Source of the DNA: Betaproteobacteria bacterium SG8_41
GTDB taxonomy: Bacteria; Pseudomonadota; Gammaproteobacteria; Burkholderiales; SG8-41
Length of the DNA stretch: 64,000 nucleotides
Direction of reading: 5' to 3'
Assembly: GCA_001303585.1 (NCBI GenBank)
Contig: LJTT01000014.1
Coordinates: forward strand, 1 to 64,000
The position numbers were made by a program, and so were the translations under genes. Each line of letters opens with the position of its first letter. The first letter of the stretch is position 1. The notes below the pieces were generated by a model, which was given only the letters and a program-made list of their open reading frames with translations, was not told where the DNA came from and made no database searches. This document shows, piece by piece, positions 1 through 9,765 of the stretch.

Positions 1-159
1 ATCGGCACCCTGGGCGGCGAGATGTTCAACGCCTTTTTCGAAAAATACGCGTTCAGGCTTGCGATCGATTACGGCAGCGAAAAGGCGCGCCGGCACGTCT
101 CGGATCAGGCGGTCTTGGTCGCGCTCAGCCGGTTTTGCCGCCAGCAGGTTCGCTGTTGA
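1..159 (+). CDS. C-terminal fragment of an unidentified protein (truncated by window start)
   Basis: Frame 1 reads IGTLGGEMFNAFFEKYAFRLAIDYGSEKARRHVSDQAVLVALSRFCRQQVRC* up to the stop at 157-159; converges on the next gene. Confidence 0.4.
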   Translation: MGTLGGEMFNAFFEKYAFRLAIDYGSEKARRHVSDQAVLVALSRFCRQQVRC

Positions 160-169
160 CGAGCCGCGC

Positions 170-2881
170 TCAGCTCGGAGCCAGGTTCAGCGTGGCGCGC
201 CTCAGGCTCGGGTCGGCAGGAGATTCTCCGATCCGGAAACCCATGCTTGCGGCAAGTTTCAGCATACCCGTGTTAGCCGCCAGGATCTCCCCGCTCATGG
301 AAGCCAGTTCACGCGCGCGCGCGACCTCGATCAACTGTGTCATCAGGTAGCGGCCGAGCCCCGCACGCTGCCACTCGTCGTCAACGACGATTGCGAACTC
401 GCACGACAATCCGTCCGGGTTGGTGATGTAGCGCGCGACCGCAACCTCGGTATCGCGGCCGTCCGGCCCGGAAACAATCGCGACGAACGCCATCTCGCGG
501 TCGTAGTCGATCTGCGTGAAACGCACCAGCATCTGCGGCGTCAGCTCGCGAATCGTATCCATGAACCGGAAATAGCGCGCCTCGGCGGACAGCTGTTTTA
601 CGAATTCCTGTTCGACCTGCGCATCTTCCGGTCGAATCGGGCGCACCGTGACGCGCCGTCCGTCCGGCGCCGACCATTCCGAGACGAGGCGGCTCGGATA
701 CGGGTGTATCGCCATATGCCCGTAGCGCCGCAGCGCCGGGGCCGGCCGCCCGACCACGATACGGGCATCGAGTGCGACGGCTCCCGACTCATCGAGCAGC
801 AGCGGATTGATGTCCATCTCGCGGATCCAAGGGAGCTCGCACACCATTTCCGATACCCTCAGAAGAACCGCCTCCAGCGCGGTGCGGTCGACCGGCGGCA
901 TGTGCCGGAACTCGCCGAGGACGCGGCTCGCGCGTGTCCCGCGGATGAGCTCGTCCACCAGCACCGCATCGAGCGGCGGAAGCGCCACCGCCCGATCCGC
1001 ATGAATCTCCACCGCGGTGCCACCGGTGCCAAACGTGATCGCGGGTCCGAAGACCGGATCGCATACCACGCCCACCATGAGCTCCCGGCTGTTGGGTCGC
1101 AAAACCATGGGCTCTACGATGATGCCGCTAACCCGCGCCCCGGGCCGTAGCCGCGCGACGCCTTCCGAGATCTCGCGATAAGCTTCGCGCGCAGCCTGCC
1201 CGTTTGCGATGTTGAGCTTGACACCGCCGACATCCGATTTGTGCGTGACATCCGGCGAGTCGATCTTCATCGCAACCGGAAACCCGAATTCCTGGGCAAT
1301 AAGCATCGCCTCGTCGGGCGAGTGCACGCGGACCGCCCTGGCGATCGGAACGCGAAACGCGGCCAGCACCGCCTTCGATTCCATCTCCGAAACGACGGTG
1401 CGACGCTCCCCGAGCGCGGTCTCGATCACCAGACGCGCACCCGCGACGTCGGGAGCGGGATAATCCGACAGCGGGCCTGGCGTCTGCAGAAGCATCTTCT
1501 GGTTGCGGTAGAACGCGGAGACATGAGCAAACATGGCGACCGCGGGGTCCGGCGTGCGAAACACAGGGATCCGCCGCTCGGCAAGGAGCCGCCAGCCTTC
1601 GGCAACCTGGCCCTCTCCCATCCAGCACGCGAGAAGAGGCTTGTCGCTCGAGCGCGCGCACTCGACCACGACCTTCGCCACCTCCAGGGGCTCGGTCATC
1701 GCCTGCGGAGTGAGTATGACAAGCACGCCATCCACGCCGCGATCTGCCAGACAGGCCAGGAGCGCGGCGCGATAACGCGCGGCGTCCGCGTCCCCGATCA
1801 GGTCGACCGGGTTGCCCTGGGACCAGTTGGGCGGCAATGCCTTGACCAATACCTCGATCGTCGCGGGCGCCAGTCTGGACAGCGGAATCCCGAGGTCAGC
1901 AGCACGATCGGCGGCCATCACGCCGGGCCCACCGCCGTTGGTGATCACGGCGAGCCTGTCACCGCGCGCACGCACGTGCGCGGATAGCGCGTGCGCCGCA
2001 GCGACCAGCTCGCCAATGGTGCCGACGCGCACCACGCCCGCCCGGCGCACCGCCGCGTCAAAGACATCGTCAGCACCGACCAGCGCGCCGGTGTGCGACA
2101 TGGCCGCACGCGAGCCCGCTGGCTGCCGGCCAACCTTCATCAGGATCACGGGCTTGACGCGGGCCGCGGCGCGCAATGCGCTCATGAACCGCCGCGCGTC
2201 GCGCACCCCCTCGATGTAGAGCAGGATATGCTCCGTAACCGGATCGTTGACCAGGTAGTCGACGATCTCGCCGAAATCCACGTCGGTCGAAGCGCCAAGC
2301 GAAGCGATGCACGAAAATCCCACGCCGTTCGGCGTCGCCCAGTCGAGCATCGCCGTGCAGACCGCACCCGATTGCGAGATGAGCCCGAGCGAGCCGGGCA
2401 GCGCCCGGCCGCGCGCAAAGCTGGCGTTCAGGCCGATGTCCGGGCGCAGGATACCGAGACAATTCGGCCCCAGCACCCGCAGGCGGTGGCGCCGCGCGTT
2501 CTCGAGCAGCGCGCGCTCGAGCTTTGCGCCCGCGGGCCCGCTTTCCGAAAAACCGGCGCTGATGACGACGGTTGCCCGCACGCCCGCTTCACCGCAGGCA
2601 TTGATGATTTCTGGAACCGTCGCCGCAGGGGTGGCGATGACCGCGAGGTCCACTCGCCGCGGCACTTCACCGATCGTCGCGAAGCAAGGCATACCCTGCA
2701 CGCTGCGGCGCTTGGGATTCACCCCGTAGAGCTTGCCGAGATAACCGGCGCCCAGCATGTTTTGCATGAGGACCGCGCCGACCGAGCCCGGCCGTTCGCT
2801 CGCGCCGATGATGGCGACCGCACCCGGCTCGAAGAGCGGCGCAAAATAGTGGCGTGCGGTGTGAAGGGTGGACATGTGCAA
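170..2881 (-). CDS. Bifunctional acyl/acetate-CoA ligase (ADP-forming type) with C-terminal GNAT acetyltransferase domain (Pat-like)
   Basis: CoA-binding domain (GAVAIIGASERPGSVGAVLMQNML), ligase domains, ATP-grasp (GFPVAMKIDSPDVTHKSDVGGVKLNI), C-terminal GNAT (QRAGLGRYLMTQLIEVAR). Confidence 0.9.
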   Translation of the reverse strand: MHMSTLHTARHYFAPLFEPGAVAIIGASERPGSVGAVLMQNMLGAGYLGKLYGVNPKRRSVQGMPCFATIGEVPRRVDLAVIATPAATVPEIINACGEAGVRATVVISAGFSESGPAGAKLERALLENARRHRLRVLGPNCLGILRPDIGLNASFARGRALPGSLGLISQSGAVCTAMLDWATPNGVGFSCIASLGASTDVDFGEIVDYLVNDPVTEHILLYIEGVRDARRFMSALRAAARVKPVILMKVGRQPAGSRAAMSHTGALVGADDVFDAAVRRAGVVRVGTIGELVAAAHALSAHVRARGDRLAVITNGGGPGVMAADRAADLGIPLSRLAPATIEVLVKALPPNWSQGNPVDLIGDADAARYRAALLACLADRGVDGVLVILTPQAMTEPLEVAKVVVECARSSDKPLLACWMGEGQVAEGWRLLAERRIPVFRTPDPAVAMFAHVSAFYRNQKMLLQTPGPLSDYPAPDVAGARLVIETALGERRTVVSEMESKAVLAAFRVPIARAVRVHSPDEAMLIAQEFGFPVAMKIDSPDVTHKSDVGGVKLNIANGQAAREAYREISEGVARLRPGARVSGIIVEPMVLRPNSRELMVGVVCDPVFGPAITFGTGGTAVEIHADRAVALPPLDAVLVDELIRGTRASRVLGEFRHMPPVDRTALEAVLLRVSEMVCELPWIREMDINPLLLDESGAVALDARIVVGRPAPALRRYGHMAIHPYPSRLVSEWSAPDGRRVTVRPIRPEDAQVEQEFVKQLSAEARYFRFMDTIRELTPQMLVRFTQIDYDREMAFVAIVSGPDGRDTEVAVARYITNPDGLSCEFAIVVDDEWQRAGLGRYLMTQLIEVARARELASMSGEILAANTGMLKLAASMGFRIGESPADPSLRRATLNLAPS

Positions 2882-2911
2882 TCGAGTCTAGCACCGCCAC
2901 GCCAGCGGCAT

Positions 2912-2925
2912 TTGACGTGCGTCAA
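2912..2925. promoter_or_regulatory. FNR-type box TTGACGTGCGTCAA
   Basis: Palindrome upstream of the CoA ligase/GNAT gene; -10-like TAGACT on the minus strand. Confidence 0.75.
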
Positions 2926-2967
2926 CGCAACTCCCGCGCGACAGGATGCGCGAGCCCTTGAGCTGCC

Positions 2968-3720
2968 CTATCGGAGGCCGGACATAAAATCGGTTCCGGG
3001 AGCAACGTGGCTCGCCGCTTCAGAAGCGTGGGCTGCCGGCTGCGTCGCCATGAACATTCCGAAAACACCGACGCCGACAATCAGTACTGCGAAAACCGTG
3101 CGTGCCAGGCGCGAACGCGCGAGCTTCGCGACGTAGCCGAACGAGGCGCCGATGGCGAGCAGATTGGGAAGTGTGCCGATTCCGAACGCGAGCATGAGCA
3201 GCGCGCCGTGCCGGGGGTCCGCGGCGGCAAGCGCGGCGACCAGCACAGCGTAGACCATGCCACAGGGCAGCCAGCCCCAGACCATCCCGAGACCGAATGC
3301 CCGCGGCGCCGAGTCCGCGGGAAGAAACCGGCGCGAGTGCGGCTCAATGCGGCGCCACAAGACCGCGCCCGCGGACTCGATCGTGCGGACGAGCGGCGCA
3401 AAGCCGCCGATGTACGCACCCAGAACGATCAGCGCGCCGCTCATGAGCGCGAGCAGGATCTGCTGCACATGTGGGGTGCCGCGCAGTGAGAGCCCGGCGG
3501 CGCCAAGCGCGCCGGTCAGGGCTCCCGCGGCGACGTAACTGGAGATGCGCCCCGCGTTGTAGGCAAGCGCGCGCTGCCACCACGCTCGACGGCTGAGCTC
3601 ACGGGCGCGGGCGCCGGACGCAATGCCGACCAGGCCGCCGCACATCGCCGCGCAGTGCGCGCCTCCCGCAAGCCCCGCGAGAAAAGCCGCGCCGAGCGTT
3701 GCTTCAATCCATCCGGTCAT
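2968..3720 (-). CDS. Sulfite exporter TauE/SafE family membrane protein (cbb3-cluster type)
   Basis: AFLAGLAGGAHCAAMCGGLVG; GWLPCGMVYAVLVAALAA; multiple TM segments. Confidence 0.85.
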   Translation of the reverse strand: MTGWIEATLGAAFLAGLAGGAHCAAMCGGLVGIASGARARELSRRAWWQRALAYNAGRISSYVAAGALTGALGAAGLSLRGTPHVQQILLALMSGALIVLGAYIGGFAPLVRTIESAGAVLWRRIEPHSRRFLPADSAPRAFGLGMVWGWLPCGMVYAVLVAALAAADPRHGALLMLAFGIGTLPNLLAIGASFGYVAKLARSRLARTVFAVLIVGVGVFGMFMATQPAAHASEAASHVAPGTDFMSGLR

Positions 3721-3724
3721 TTTT

Positions 3725-3850
3725 CAAGTGCGTGACCCGCGACCGGTGACCAGTGACCTGCAGACCCAAAGTCAGAAAAAAATGGGTTTTGGTTTTATGC
3801 CGAGCTATCTGCGTTTATCTGCGGCTAAATGCAATTCACGATTCAGGGAC
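3725..3850. repeat. Interspersed short repeats (GTGACC type and ATCTGCGTTTATCTGCGGCTAAAT type)
   Basis: gtgacccgcgaccggtgaccagtgacc and ctatctgcgtttatctgcggctaaatgcaattcacgattc downstream of hemN. Confidence 0.85.
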
Positions 3851-3856
3851 CGCGGG

Positions 3857-5242
3857 TCAAATGACCCGCGAGTAGCGGCGCACTTCCTGGTCATGACGCA
3901 GGTATCGGTCGAACACCATGGCGATGCTGCGAATGAGGAACCGCCCCCTGGGCGTCACCGTGATCCAGCCATCCTCGATCGAGAGCAGCTCGAGCTTCTC
4001 GAACTCACGCAGCTCCGCAAGCTCCGTCGCGAAGTAGCGGTCGAAATTGATCAGATGCGCAATCTCGATCGCCTCCTTCGAAAGTGAAAAGTGGCACATC
4101 AGCGCCTGGATAACCGCGCGCCGCACCAGGTCGTCCGCGGTGAGTTCGATGCCGCGCATGATCGGCAGCTTGCCGTCCTCGAGGCTGTCGTAGTAGTCCT
4201 CGAGCGTGCGATGGTTCTGGCTGTAGGTCGGCCCGATGGCGCCGATTGAAGAGACACCGAGGCCGATGAGATCGCCCTCCGGGCTGGTTGAATAACCCTG
4301 GAAGTTGCGGTGGAGCCGGCCCTGGCGCTGCGCGACCGTGAGCGCGTCGTCCGGCAACGCGAAATGATCCATGCCGATGTACACATAGCCGGCCTCGCCA
4401 AGGCGCTTGATCGCGTGCCCAAGGAGCTTCAGCTTGGTCTCCGGCGCCGGCAAGTCGGCCTCGTTGATCCGGCGCTGCGGCTTGAACAGCGTCGGCAAGT
4501 GCGCGTAATTGTAGAGGGCGACGCGGTCGGGACGCGCAGCCAGGACCCGCGCCAGCGTCACGTTGAAGCTCATCAACGTCTGTTTCGGCAGTCCGTAAAT
4601 GAGATCGATGTTGACCGACTCGAAGCCCGCGCGGCGCGCAGCCTCGATCAGGTCCAGCGTGCGCTTCTCGTCCTGCAGCCGGTGGACCGCTGCCTGAACC
4701 ACCGGATCGAAGTCCTGCACCCCGAAACTTGCGCGGTTGAACCCCATTTCACGCAGCGCGTGGATCATCTCGACATCGACGGTGCGCGGGTCGATTTCAA
4801 TCGAATATTCACCGTGCGGGGTAAAGGTGAAGCGTTCCGCGAGACGGGCGAAGAGACCGGCCAGCGCCGCCGTGTCGTAATAGGTCGGCGTGCCGCCGCC
4901 CCAGTGCATCTGGGACACGTGGGGGTCTTCCCGGAAAAGGTCCGCCTGCAGCTCGATCTCCTTGCTGAGGTAGTCGAGGTAGAGCGTCGCCTTGGCTGCG
5001 TCCCGCGTCACGATCTTGTTGCAGGCGCAATAAAAGCAGACGTCCCGGCAGAACGGGAGGTGCAGGTAGAGCGACAGTGGCCGCTGGATCCCCCCGACAT
5101 TGCGGCGCGCGGCCCACGTGCGGTAGGCCTCTTCTCCGAACGCCTCGACGAAGCGGTCCGCCGTTGGATAGGACGTGTAACGCGGCCCCTTGCGGTCGAA
5201 GCGGCGAACCAGTTCAACATCGAATTCGATCGGAACTCCCAT
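3857..5242 (-). CDS. hemN: Oxygen-independent coproporphyrinogen III oxidase
   Basis: RYTSYPTADRF; radical SAM CRDVCFYCACN; WGGGTPTYY; start set at MGVPIEFDVELVRRF. Confidence 0.95.
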   Translation of the reverse strand: MGVPIEFDVELVRRFDRKGPRYTSYPTADRFVEAFGEEAYRTWAARRNVGGIQRPLSLYLHLPFCRDVCFYCACNKIVTRDAAKATLYLDYLSKEIELQADLFREDPHVSQMHWGGGTPTYYDTAALAGLFARLAERFTFTPHGEYSIEIDPRTVDVEMIHALREMGFNRASFGVQDFDPVVQAAVHRLQDEKRTLDLIEAARRAGFESVNIDLIYGLPKQTLMSFNVTLARVLAARPDRVALYNYAHLPTLFKPQRRINEADLPAPETKLKLLGHAIKRLGEAGYVYIGMDHFALPDDALTVAQRQGRLHRNFQGYSTSPEGDLIGLGVSSIGAIGPTYSQNHRTLEDYYDSLEDGKLPIMRGIELTADDLVRRAVIQALMCHFSLSKEAIEIAHLINFDRYFATELAELREFEKLELLSIEDGWITVTPRGRFLIRSIAMVFDRYLRHDQEVRRYSRVI

Positions 5243-5319
5243 TGCGTCTCTGGACCCCTTTTCCTGCATTATTCGGTGGTTACGACGGGGCCAGTATTGC
5301 ACGGCAGCCCCCGATGGCC

Positions 5320-5333
5320 TTGATATAGGTCAA
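5320..5333. promoter_or_regulatory. FNR-type box TTGATATAGGTCAA
   Basis: Between divergent hemN and fnr; -10-like AATACT (-) and CATACT (+) at near class II spacing. Confidence 0.88.
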
Positions 5334-5367
5334 ACGGAAGCATACACCCCCCGGCATACTTCGCATT

Positions 5368-6126
5368 ATGGAAAATCACCATGTCCCGCCGGGCTCGCCG
5401 CTCGACCGGGGCCATCCGCACGTGGCGTGCTCGTCATGCAGCCTGCGCGAGCTGTGCCTGCCGGCCGGCATCGACGCCCGGGACATGGAGCGTGTCGACA
5501 GCCTTGTGAACCATCGCCGCAAGTTGAGGCGCGGCGAGCACCTCTACCGCGCCGGCGCGCCCCTCGTCTCGCTCTACGCCATCCGCTCCGGCACGATGAA
5601 AAGCTGCGTGCTGCACGAAGACGGCCGCGAGCAGGTTGCGGGCTTTCACATGATGGGCGACCTGCTCGGGCTGGACGCAATCGGCGGCGGGCGACACATG
5701 TGCGATACGGTGGCATTGGAGGATTGCGAGGTCTGCGAGATCCCTTTTTCCGGCCTCGAACAGCTCTCGCGCGAACTGCCGCCTCTGCAGCACCAGTTGC
5801 ACCGCATCATGAGCCGCGAGATCGTGCGCGACTACGGGGTGATGCTGCTGCTGGGCAGCATGAAGGCCGAGGAGCGCCTGGCGGCTTTTCTGCTGAACCT
5901 CTCGCAGCGTTTCGCGACGCGCGGCTACTCGGCCAGCGAGTTCAACCTGCGGATGACGCGCGAGGAAATCGGCAGCTACCTCGGGCTCAAGCTGGAGACG
6001 ATCAGTCGCGTACTCTCACGCTTCCAGCAGGATGGGGTGATCGAGGTCCATCACAAGCATCTGCGCATCAGCGACGCGGAGCGCCTGCGCGCAATTCTCG
6101 GCCAGGCGCCTACCAGTGACGGGTGA
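5368..6126 (+). CDS. fnr: FNR-type transcriptional regulator (4Fe-4S ligands present)
   Basis: CSSCSLRELC (C-x2-C-x5-C) N-terminus, cNMP-like domain, HTH with ETISR; C-terminus PTSDG* is repeat-derived. Confidence 0.9.
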   Translation: MENHHVPPGSPLDRGHPHVACSSCSLRELCLPAGIDARDMERVDSLVNHRRKLRRGEHLYRAGAPLVSLYAIRSGTMKSCVLHEDGREQVAGFHMMGDLLGLDAIGGGRHMCDTVALEDCEVCEIPFSGLEQLSRELPPLQHQLHRIMSREIVRDYGVMLLLGSMKAEERLAAFLLNLSQRFATRGYSASEFNLRMTREEIGSYLGLKLETISRVLSRFQQDGVIEVHHKHLRISDAERLRAILGQAPTSDG

Positions 6127-6166
6127 TGCGTGGACCGGTCCGTTTACGATTCACGAATCACGCATT

Positions 6167-6556
6167 TTAGAAGCGGTATTTCGTTTCGTTGAGATACCAC
6201 ACCACGTCCGTGATTTCCTGCTCGGTCCAGTGGAGATCCTCGCCTTTCGCCCAGGTGCGCACGATCTGCCGCAGCTCCTCAACGTTTAGCGGAATGCGGC
6301 TCGCACGGCTATGCACCTTCGGCGTGTGGCATACGACGCAATGGTTCTCATAGAGCGCTCGACCGCGCTCCAGGTTTGGAACCCCCGGGCCGCCCACCGC
6401 GGCGCCCGCCACTCCCAGCACAAGCCCCCCGATGCCGGCTGCCCAGCGCGCGCGCGCGGCGTTCAACGTTTTCCGCTCCCGCCTTTGCGCCCTCTGCGCT
6501 TCAGGACTGCATCGATCTCGGCCGCAGCCTCCGCCCAGTCTTGCTGGCGATAGCAT
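6167..6556 (-). CDS. Small c-type cytochrome, one CXXCH heme motif; start uncertain
   Basis: NHCVVCHTPKVHSR...; signal-like WAAGIGGLVLGVAGAAVG. Confidence 0.7.
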   Translation of the reverse strand: MLSPARLGGGCGRDRCSPEAQRAQRRERKTLNAARARWAAGIGGLVLGVAGAAVGGPGVPNLERGRALYENHCVVCHTPKVHSRASRIPLNVEELRQIVRTWAKGEDLHWTEQEITDVVWYLNETKYRF

Positions 6557-6732
6557 CCCGGCGCTGCCGGCCGGAAGCGATCAGCGTGGAAGAAAGCGCA
6601 CGCCTCAATCAGGTGACGGCGCGCATCCGCGTCCACCGCCACCTTTGCGCGGGGCTTCCGCCACTCGCGTCCGTCCTCGGGCGCCTTCTTCCTCTGCCCG
6701 CCGCCTGCGTATCCGGACACCATGCCACTCAC
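6463..6732 (-). CDS. Small hypothetical protein, weakly DUF2934-like
   Basis: 89 aa ORF with RRHLIEACAFFHADRFRPAAPGCYRQQDWAEAAAEIDAVL; family assignment weak. Confidence 0.4.
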   Translation of the reverse strand: MSGMVSGYAGGGQRKKAPEDGREWRKPRAKVAVDADARRHLIEACAFFHADRFRPAAPGCYRQQDWAEAAAEIDAVLKRRGRKGGSGKR

Positions 6733-6733
6733 C

Positions 6734-7159
6734 CTAAACGACGGCGAGCTTCTTGGTCGCGGCCTTGACCTTCATCGGCAGCTTGAGATTCAAAACGCCA
6801 TCCGTGTACTTGGCGACCGCCTTGGCTTCATCGACTTCGTGCGGAAGCGTAAAGCTGCGCGACACCTTTCCGTAGTAACGCTCGCTACGGATGATTTCTT
6901 CGCCCTTCTTTTCTTCGCTTTCTTTCTTTACCTCACCGCTGATCGTCACCTGGTTGCCGTCGATCGAAACCTGTATGTCTTCCTTCTTGATGCCGGGCAT
7001 CTCGGCTTTGACGGTATAGCTGTCGTCCGCCTTCGTGACATCCATCTTGAGTTTCATCTCTACCGGCATTTCAAGATCGAACCGCATCGGGCGCACAAAT
7101 AACCCTTTGAACAAGTCGTCCATTTCGTTGAACGGGTCGAATCGGGTGATGTTTGCCAT
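6734..7159 (-). CDS. Hsp20 / small heat-shock protein
   Basis: alpha-crystallin domain KAEMPGIKKEDIQVSIDGNQVTISGE...DGVLNLKLPMK. Confidence 0.95.
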   Translation of the reverse strand: MANITRFDPFNEMDDLFKGLFVRPMRFDLEMPVEMKLKMDVTKADDSYTVKAEMPGIKKEDIQVSIDGNQVTISGEVKKESEEKKGEEIIRSERYYGKVSRSFTLPHEVDEAKAVAKYTDGVLNLKLPMKVKAATKKLAVV

Positions 7160-7264
7160 GGTCTGCTCCTTCGCTTCAACGGCGGGTCTTGCGCATTCCC
7201 GGCCGTCAAAACCGCCCGGCCGCCCCGCCTGAAAAACATCCTACCCTTGTCGCTCTGCGGGGTT

Positions 7265-7278
7265 TTGACCTACGTCAA
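7265..7278. promoter_or_regulatory. FNR-type box TTGACCTACGTCAA
   Basis: Upstream of hsp20; -10-like TAGGAT. Confidence 0.8.
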
Positions 7279-7348
7279 GATGCCTTTCGTTCACTCCGGC
7301 CAATCGCAACTCCCTGTTTCGCCGCTTTCGGACAGCCGTTTCGGGGCG

Positions 7349-7585
7349 CTATCGACGATTCACCTCGTCGGAGCCGCGCTGCAGGAAACAGGTGAAGGCA
7401 CTCGATGCCGCAGCAAACAGCCAAAACAGGAAAAAGCCGAGCGAATAGACGGCCAGCCGGCTCAGTTCGAGCGACTCGCCGAAAATCGCAAGCTCCGAGG
7501 GATCGAATAGCGTGAAGAACACCGCCTCGGCGACCCCACCCACGATAAAAGACGGCCACAGGATCCAGATCAACCGTTGTTTCAT
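7349..7585 (-). CDS. Small membrane protein of the cbb3 cluster
   Basis: MKQRLIWILWPSFIVGGVAEAVFFTLFDPSEL...; two hydrophobic segments; adjacent to fixH. Confidence 0.7.
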   Translation of the reverse strand: MKQRLIWILWPSFIVGGVAEAVFFTLFDPSELAIFGESLELSRLAVYSLGFFLFWLFAAASSAFTCFLQRGSDEVNRR

Positions 7586-7596
7586 GGCATGCCCTC

Positions 7597-8175
7597 TCAG
7601 TCGCTGCGCGGCGCGAGCTCGAACGGCTGCAGCAAAGGTAATGTCCACACCCCGGTCAGGCGCCAGCTGCCCGCCTCGTCCCCCAGAATGACGTAGCGGC
7701 GTCCGACCGGGATCGTCACCGTATCGGAGCGGTAGACGCCGCGAGCTACGGGTGGCAGCACCAGGGTTCTATCGTCACCGGCACGGGTGGGATGGATGAT
7801 TCGCACTATCAGCGCCGGCGGCAGCGAGGCGCTGCCTGCCAGCGCGACCTCAAGCGCGCCCTGCCGGTCCTGGCTCACGGTCGCGCGAATGCCCAATCTC
7901 GCAGCCAGGCGGTCCCGGCCGAGCTCCTGGTTGATGGCAAGCCCGCGCTTGTAGTAGTCATCCGCGACCAAACCGTCGTTGCTGGCGATTGCCAGCCAGA
8001 TCGTTACAGATCCCGCCAAGAAGACTGCCGCCGGACCCGCCATCAGCAGCCATGGCCACGGCTCGCGAAACCACGGCCTTTGCTGGTGATGCGTGACCCG
8101 CGACCCGTGATCCGTGATCCGGCCCGGCGCGCCGCGCTTTGGTATGTCGGCTTGAGTTTTCGACTTGTTATTCAT
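7597..8175 (-). CDS. FixH family protein (cbb3 oxidase assembly)
   Basis: PWPWLLMAGPAAVFLAGSVTIWLAIASNDGLVADDYYKRGLAINQ; between ccoG and the small membrane ORF. Confidence 0.85.
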   Translation of the reverse strand: MNNKSKTQADIPKRGAPGRITDHGSRVTHHQQRPWFREPWPWLLMAGPAAVFLAGSVTIWLAIASNDGLVADDYYKRGLAINQELGRDRLAARLGIRATVSQDRQGALEVALAGSASLPPALIVRIIHPTRAGDDRTLVLPPVARGVYRSDTVTIPVGRRYVILGDEAGSWRLTGVWTLPLLQPFELAPRSD

Positions 8176-8202
8176 GAGTTACTGGTCACCGGTCACGGGT
8201 CA
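8088..8202. repeat. GTGACC/GATCCGTGATC-type repeats overlapping the fixH 5' end and the fixH-ccoG junction
   Basis: gatgcgtgacccgcgacccgtgatccgtgatccgg; gttactggtcaccggtcacgggtcac. Confidence 0.8.
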
Positions 8203-9765
8203 CTACCTGACGTAGAAACGCGAGTTTTCCGTCACCGCGATGGCGGGCTGGTCGACATCGCTCACGCGAAACGTAATGGTATGCGATCCGGTTCTCAGCT
8301 TCGTCGCGTCCACGCGCACCGAAACCGGAACCGTCATTGCAGTTGCCGGCGGGATCTCCACCGGCTGCTTCGCGATGACCTGGACCCCGTCGAGCCCTGA
8401 GACCTCGAGGCGATAACGATGCGTCGCCTCGCGCGTATTCATCAGCTGCAGGCGGTAAACATTCTCGAGGAAACCATCGGCCGTCTCGCGCACGAGGGCC
8501 GCGCGGTCCCGGATCACGTCCACCTTGAGCGGGGTGCGCAGAAACAGCGTCAGGAACAGCGCAGCGATGACCCCGAGGAGAACCGCGCCGTAGAGCAGCG
8601 TTCGCGGGCGCAGCGCGCGCCGCACGATCTGGCGTGCGGAGTAGCCGCCCTCGATGCCCGCTTCCGAAGAGTAACGGATCAGCCCGCGGGAATATTTCAT
8701 GCGATCCATGACCTGGTCGCATGCGTCGATGCAGGCGGCGCAGCCGATGCATTCGTACTGCAGGCCTTCGCGGATGTCGATACCGGTCGGACAGACCTGC
8801 ACGCAGATTGCGCAATTGACGCAGTCGCCCAGCCCGGCCGCCGCGCGATCGATCGAGCGGTTGCGCGCGCCGCGCGGCTCGCCCCGGCGCTGGTCATACG
8901 TGATGATCAGCGTATCGCGATCGAACATGGCGCTCTGGAACCGTGCGTAGGGACACATGTATTTGCAGACCTGCTCGCGCATGAAGCCGGCGTTACCCCA
9001 GGTGGCAAAGCCGTAGAACGCGACCCAGAAGGTTTCCCATGGCCCGAGCGAGAACGCCAGCAGACTGCCCCACAGCGCCGTGATCGGCGTGAAATAGCCG
9101 ACGAATGTGAACCCCGTCCACAGCGCGAACGCGATCCAGGCGGCGTGCTTCGCGCTCTTCAGCGCGATCTTGCGGCCGGTCCAGGGCGCGGCATCGAGGC
9201 GGATGCGCGCCATGCGCTCGCCCTCGATCCGCCGCTCGATCCACATGAAGATTTCCGTGTAGACGGTCTGCGGACAGGCGTAGCCGCACCACAAGCGCCC
9301 GGCCACGGCGGTAAAAAGAAACAGCGAAAGCGCGGCGATAATCAGCAGAACGGTGAGATAGATTACGTCCTGCGGCCAAAACACCAGTCCGAAGACGTAG
9401 AACTTGCGGGCGGCGAGATCAAACAGCACCGCTTGGCGCTCGTTCCACGTCAGCCACGGCAGGCCGTAATAGATGATTTGCGTGGCCCAGACCAGCGCCC
9501 AACGCCAACCGGCCCACCACCCATGGACCGCACGCGGATAGATCTTCTTCCGGACCTCGTAAAGCGAGGCCTCGAGCTCGCCGCCCGGCGGCGAGGGCTG
9601 CGCGTCTTGCGCTGTTTGCGGCACTGGCAACTCCCGAGACACTTCTCGCCGCGGCCGAGGATTCTGGGCCGCTGCGGCGCTATTTTGACGACAGAAATAA
9701 CATTCGGCGCCAACCGGCGTCCCCGGCAAGCGCATGAGCGATCGTTGCCCCGACGTGAATGGCAA
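8203..9765 (-). CDS. ccoG: Cytochrome c oxidase accessory protein CcoG (FixG/RdxA); start probably near 9640
   Basis: CGYACPQTVYTEIFMWIERRIEG; ferredoxin motifs CVNCAICVQVCPTGIDIREGLQYECIGCAACIDACD. Confidence 0.93.
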   Translation of the reverse strand: MPFTSGQRSLMRLPGTPVGAECYFCRQNSAAAAQNPRPRREVSRELPVPQTAQDAQPSPPGGELEASLYEVRKKIYPRAVHGWWAGWRWALVWATQIIYYGLPWLTWNERQAVLFDLAARKFYVFGLVFWPQDVIYLTVLLIIAALSLFLFTAVAGRLWCGYACPQTVYTEIFMWIERRIEGERMARIRLDAAPWTGRKIALKSAKHAAWIAFALWTGFTFVGYFTPITALWGSLLAFSLGPWETFWVAFYGFATWGNAGFMREQVCKYMCPYARFQSAMFDRDTLIITYDQRRGEPRGARNRSIDRAAAGLGDCVNCAICVQVCPTGIDIREGLQYECIGCAACIDACDQVMDRMKYSRGLIRYSSEAGIEGGYSARQIVRRALRPRTLLYGAVLLGVIAALFLTLFLRTPLKVDVIRDRAALVRETADGFLENVYRLQLMNTREATHRYRLEVSGLDGVQVIAKQPVEIPPATAMTVPVSVRVDATKLRTGSHTITFRVSDVDQPAIAVTENSRFYVR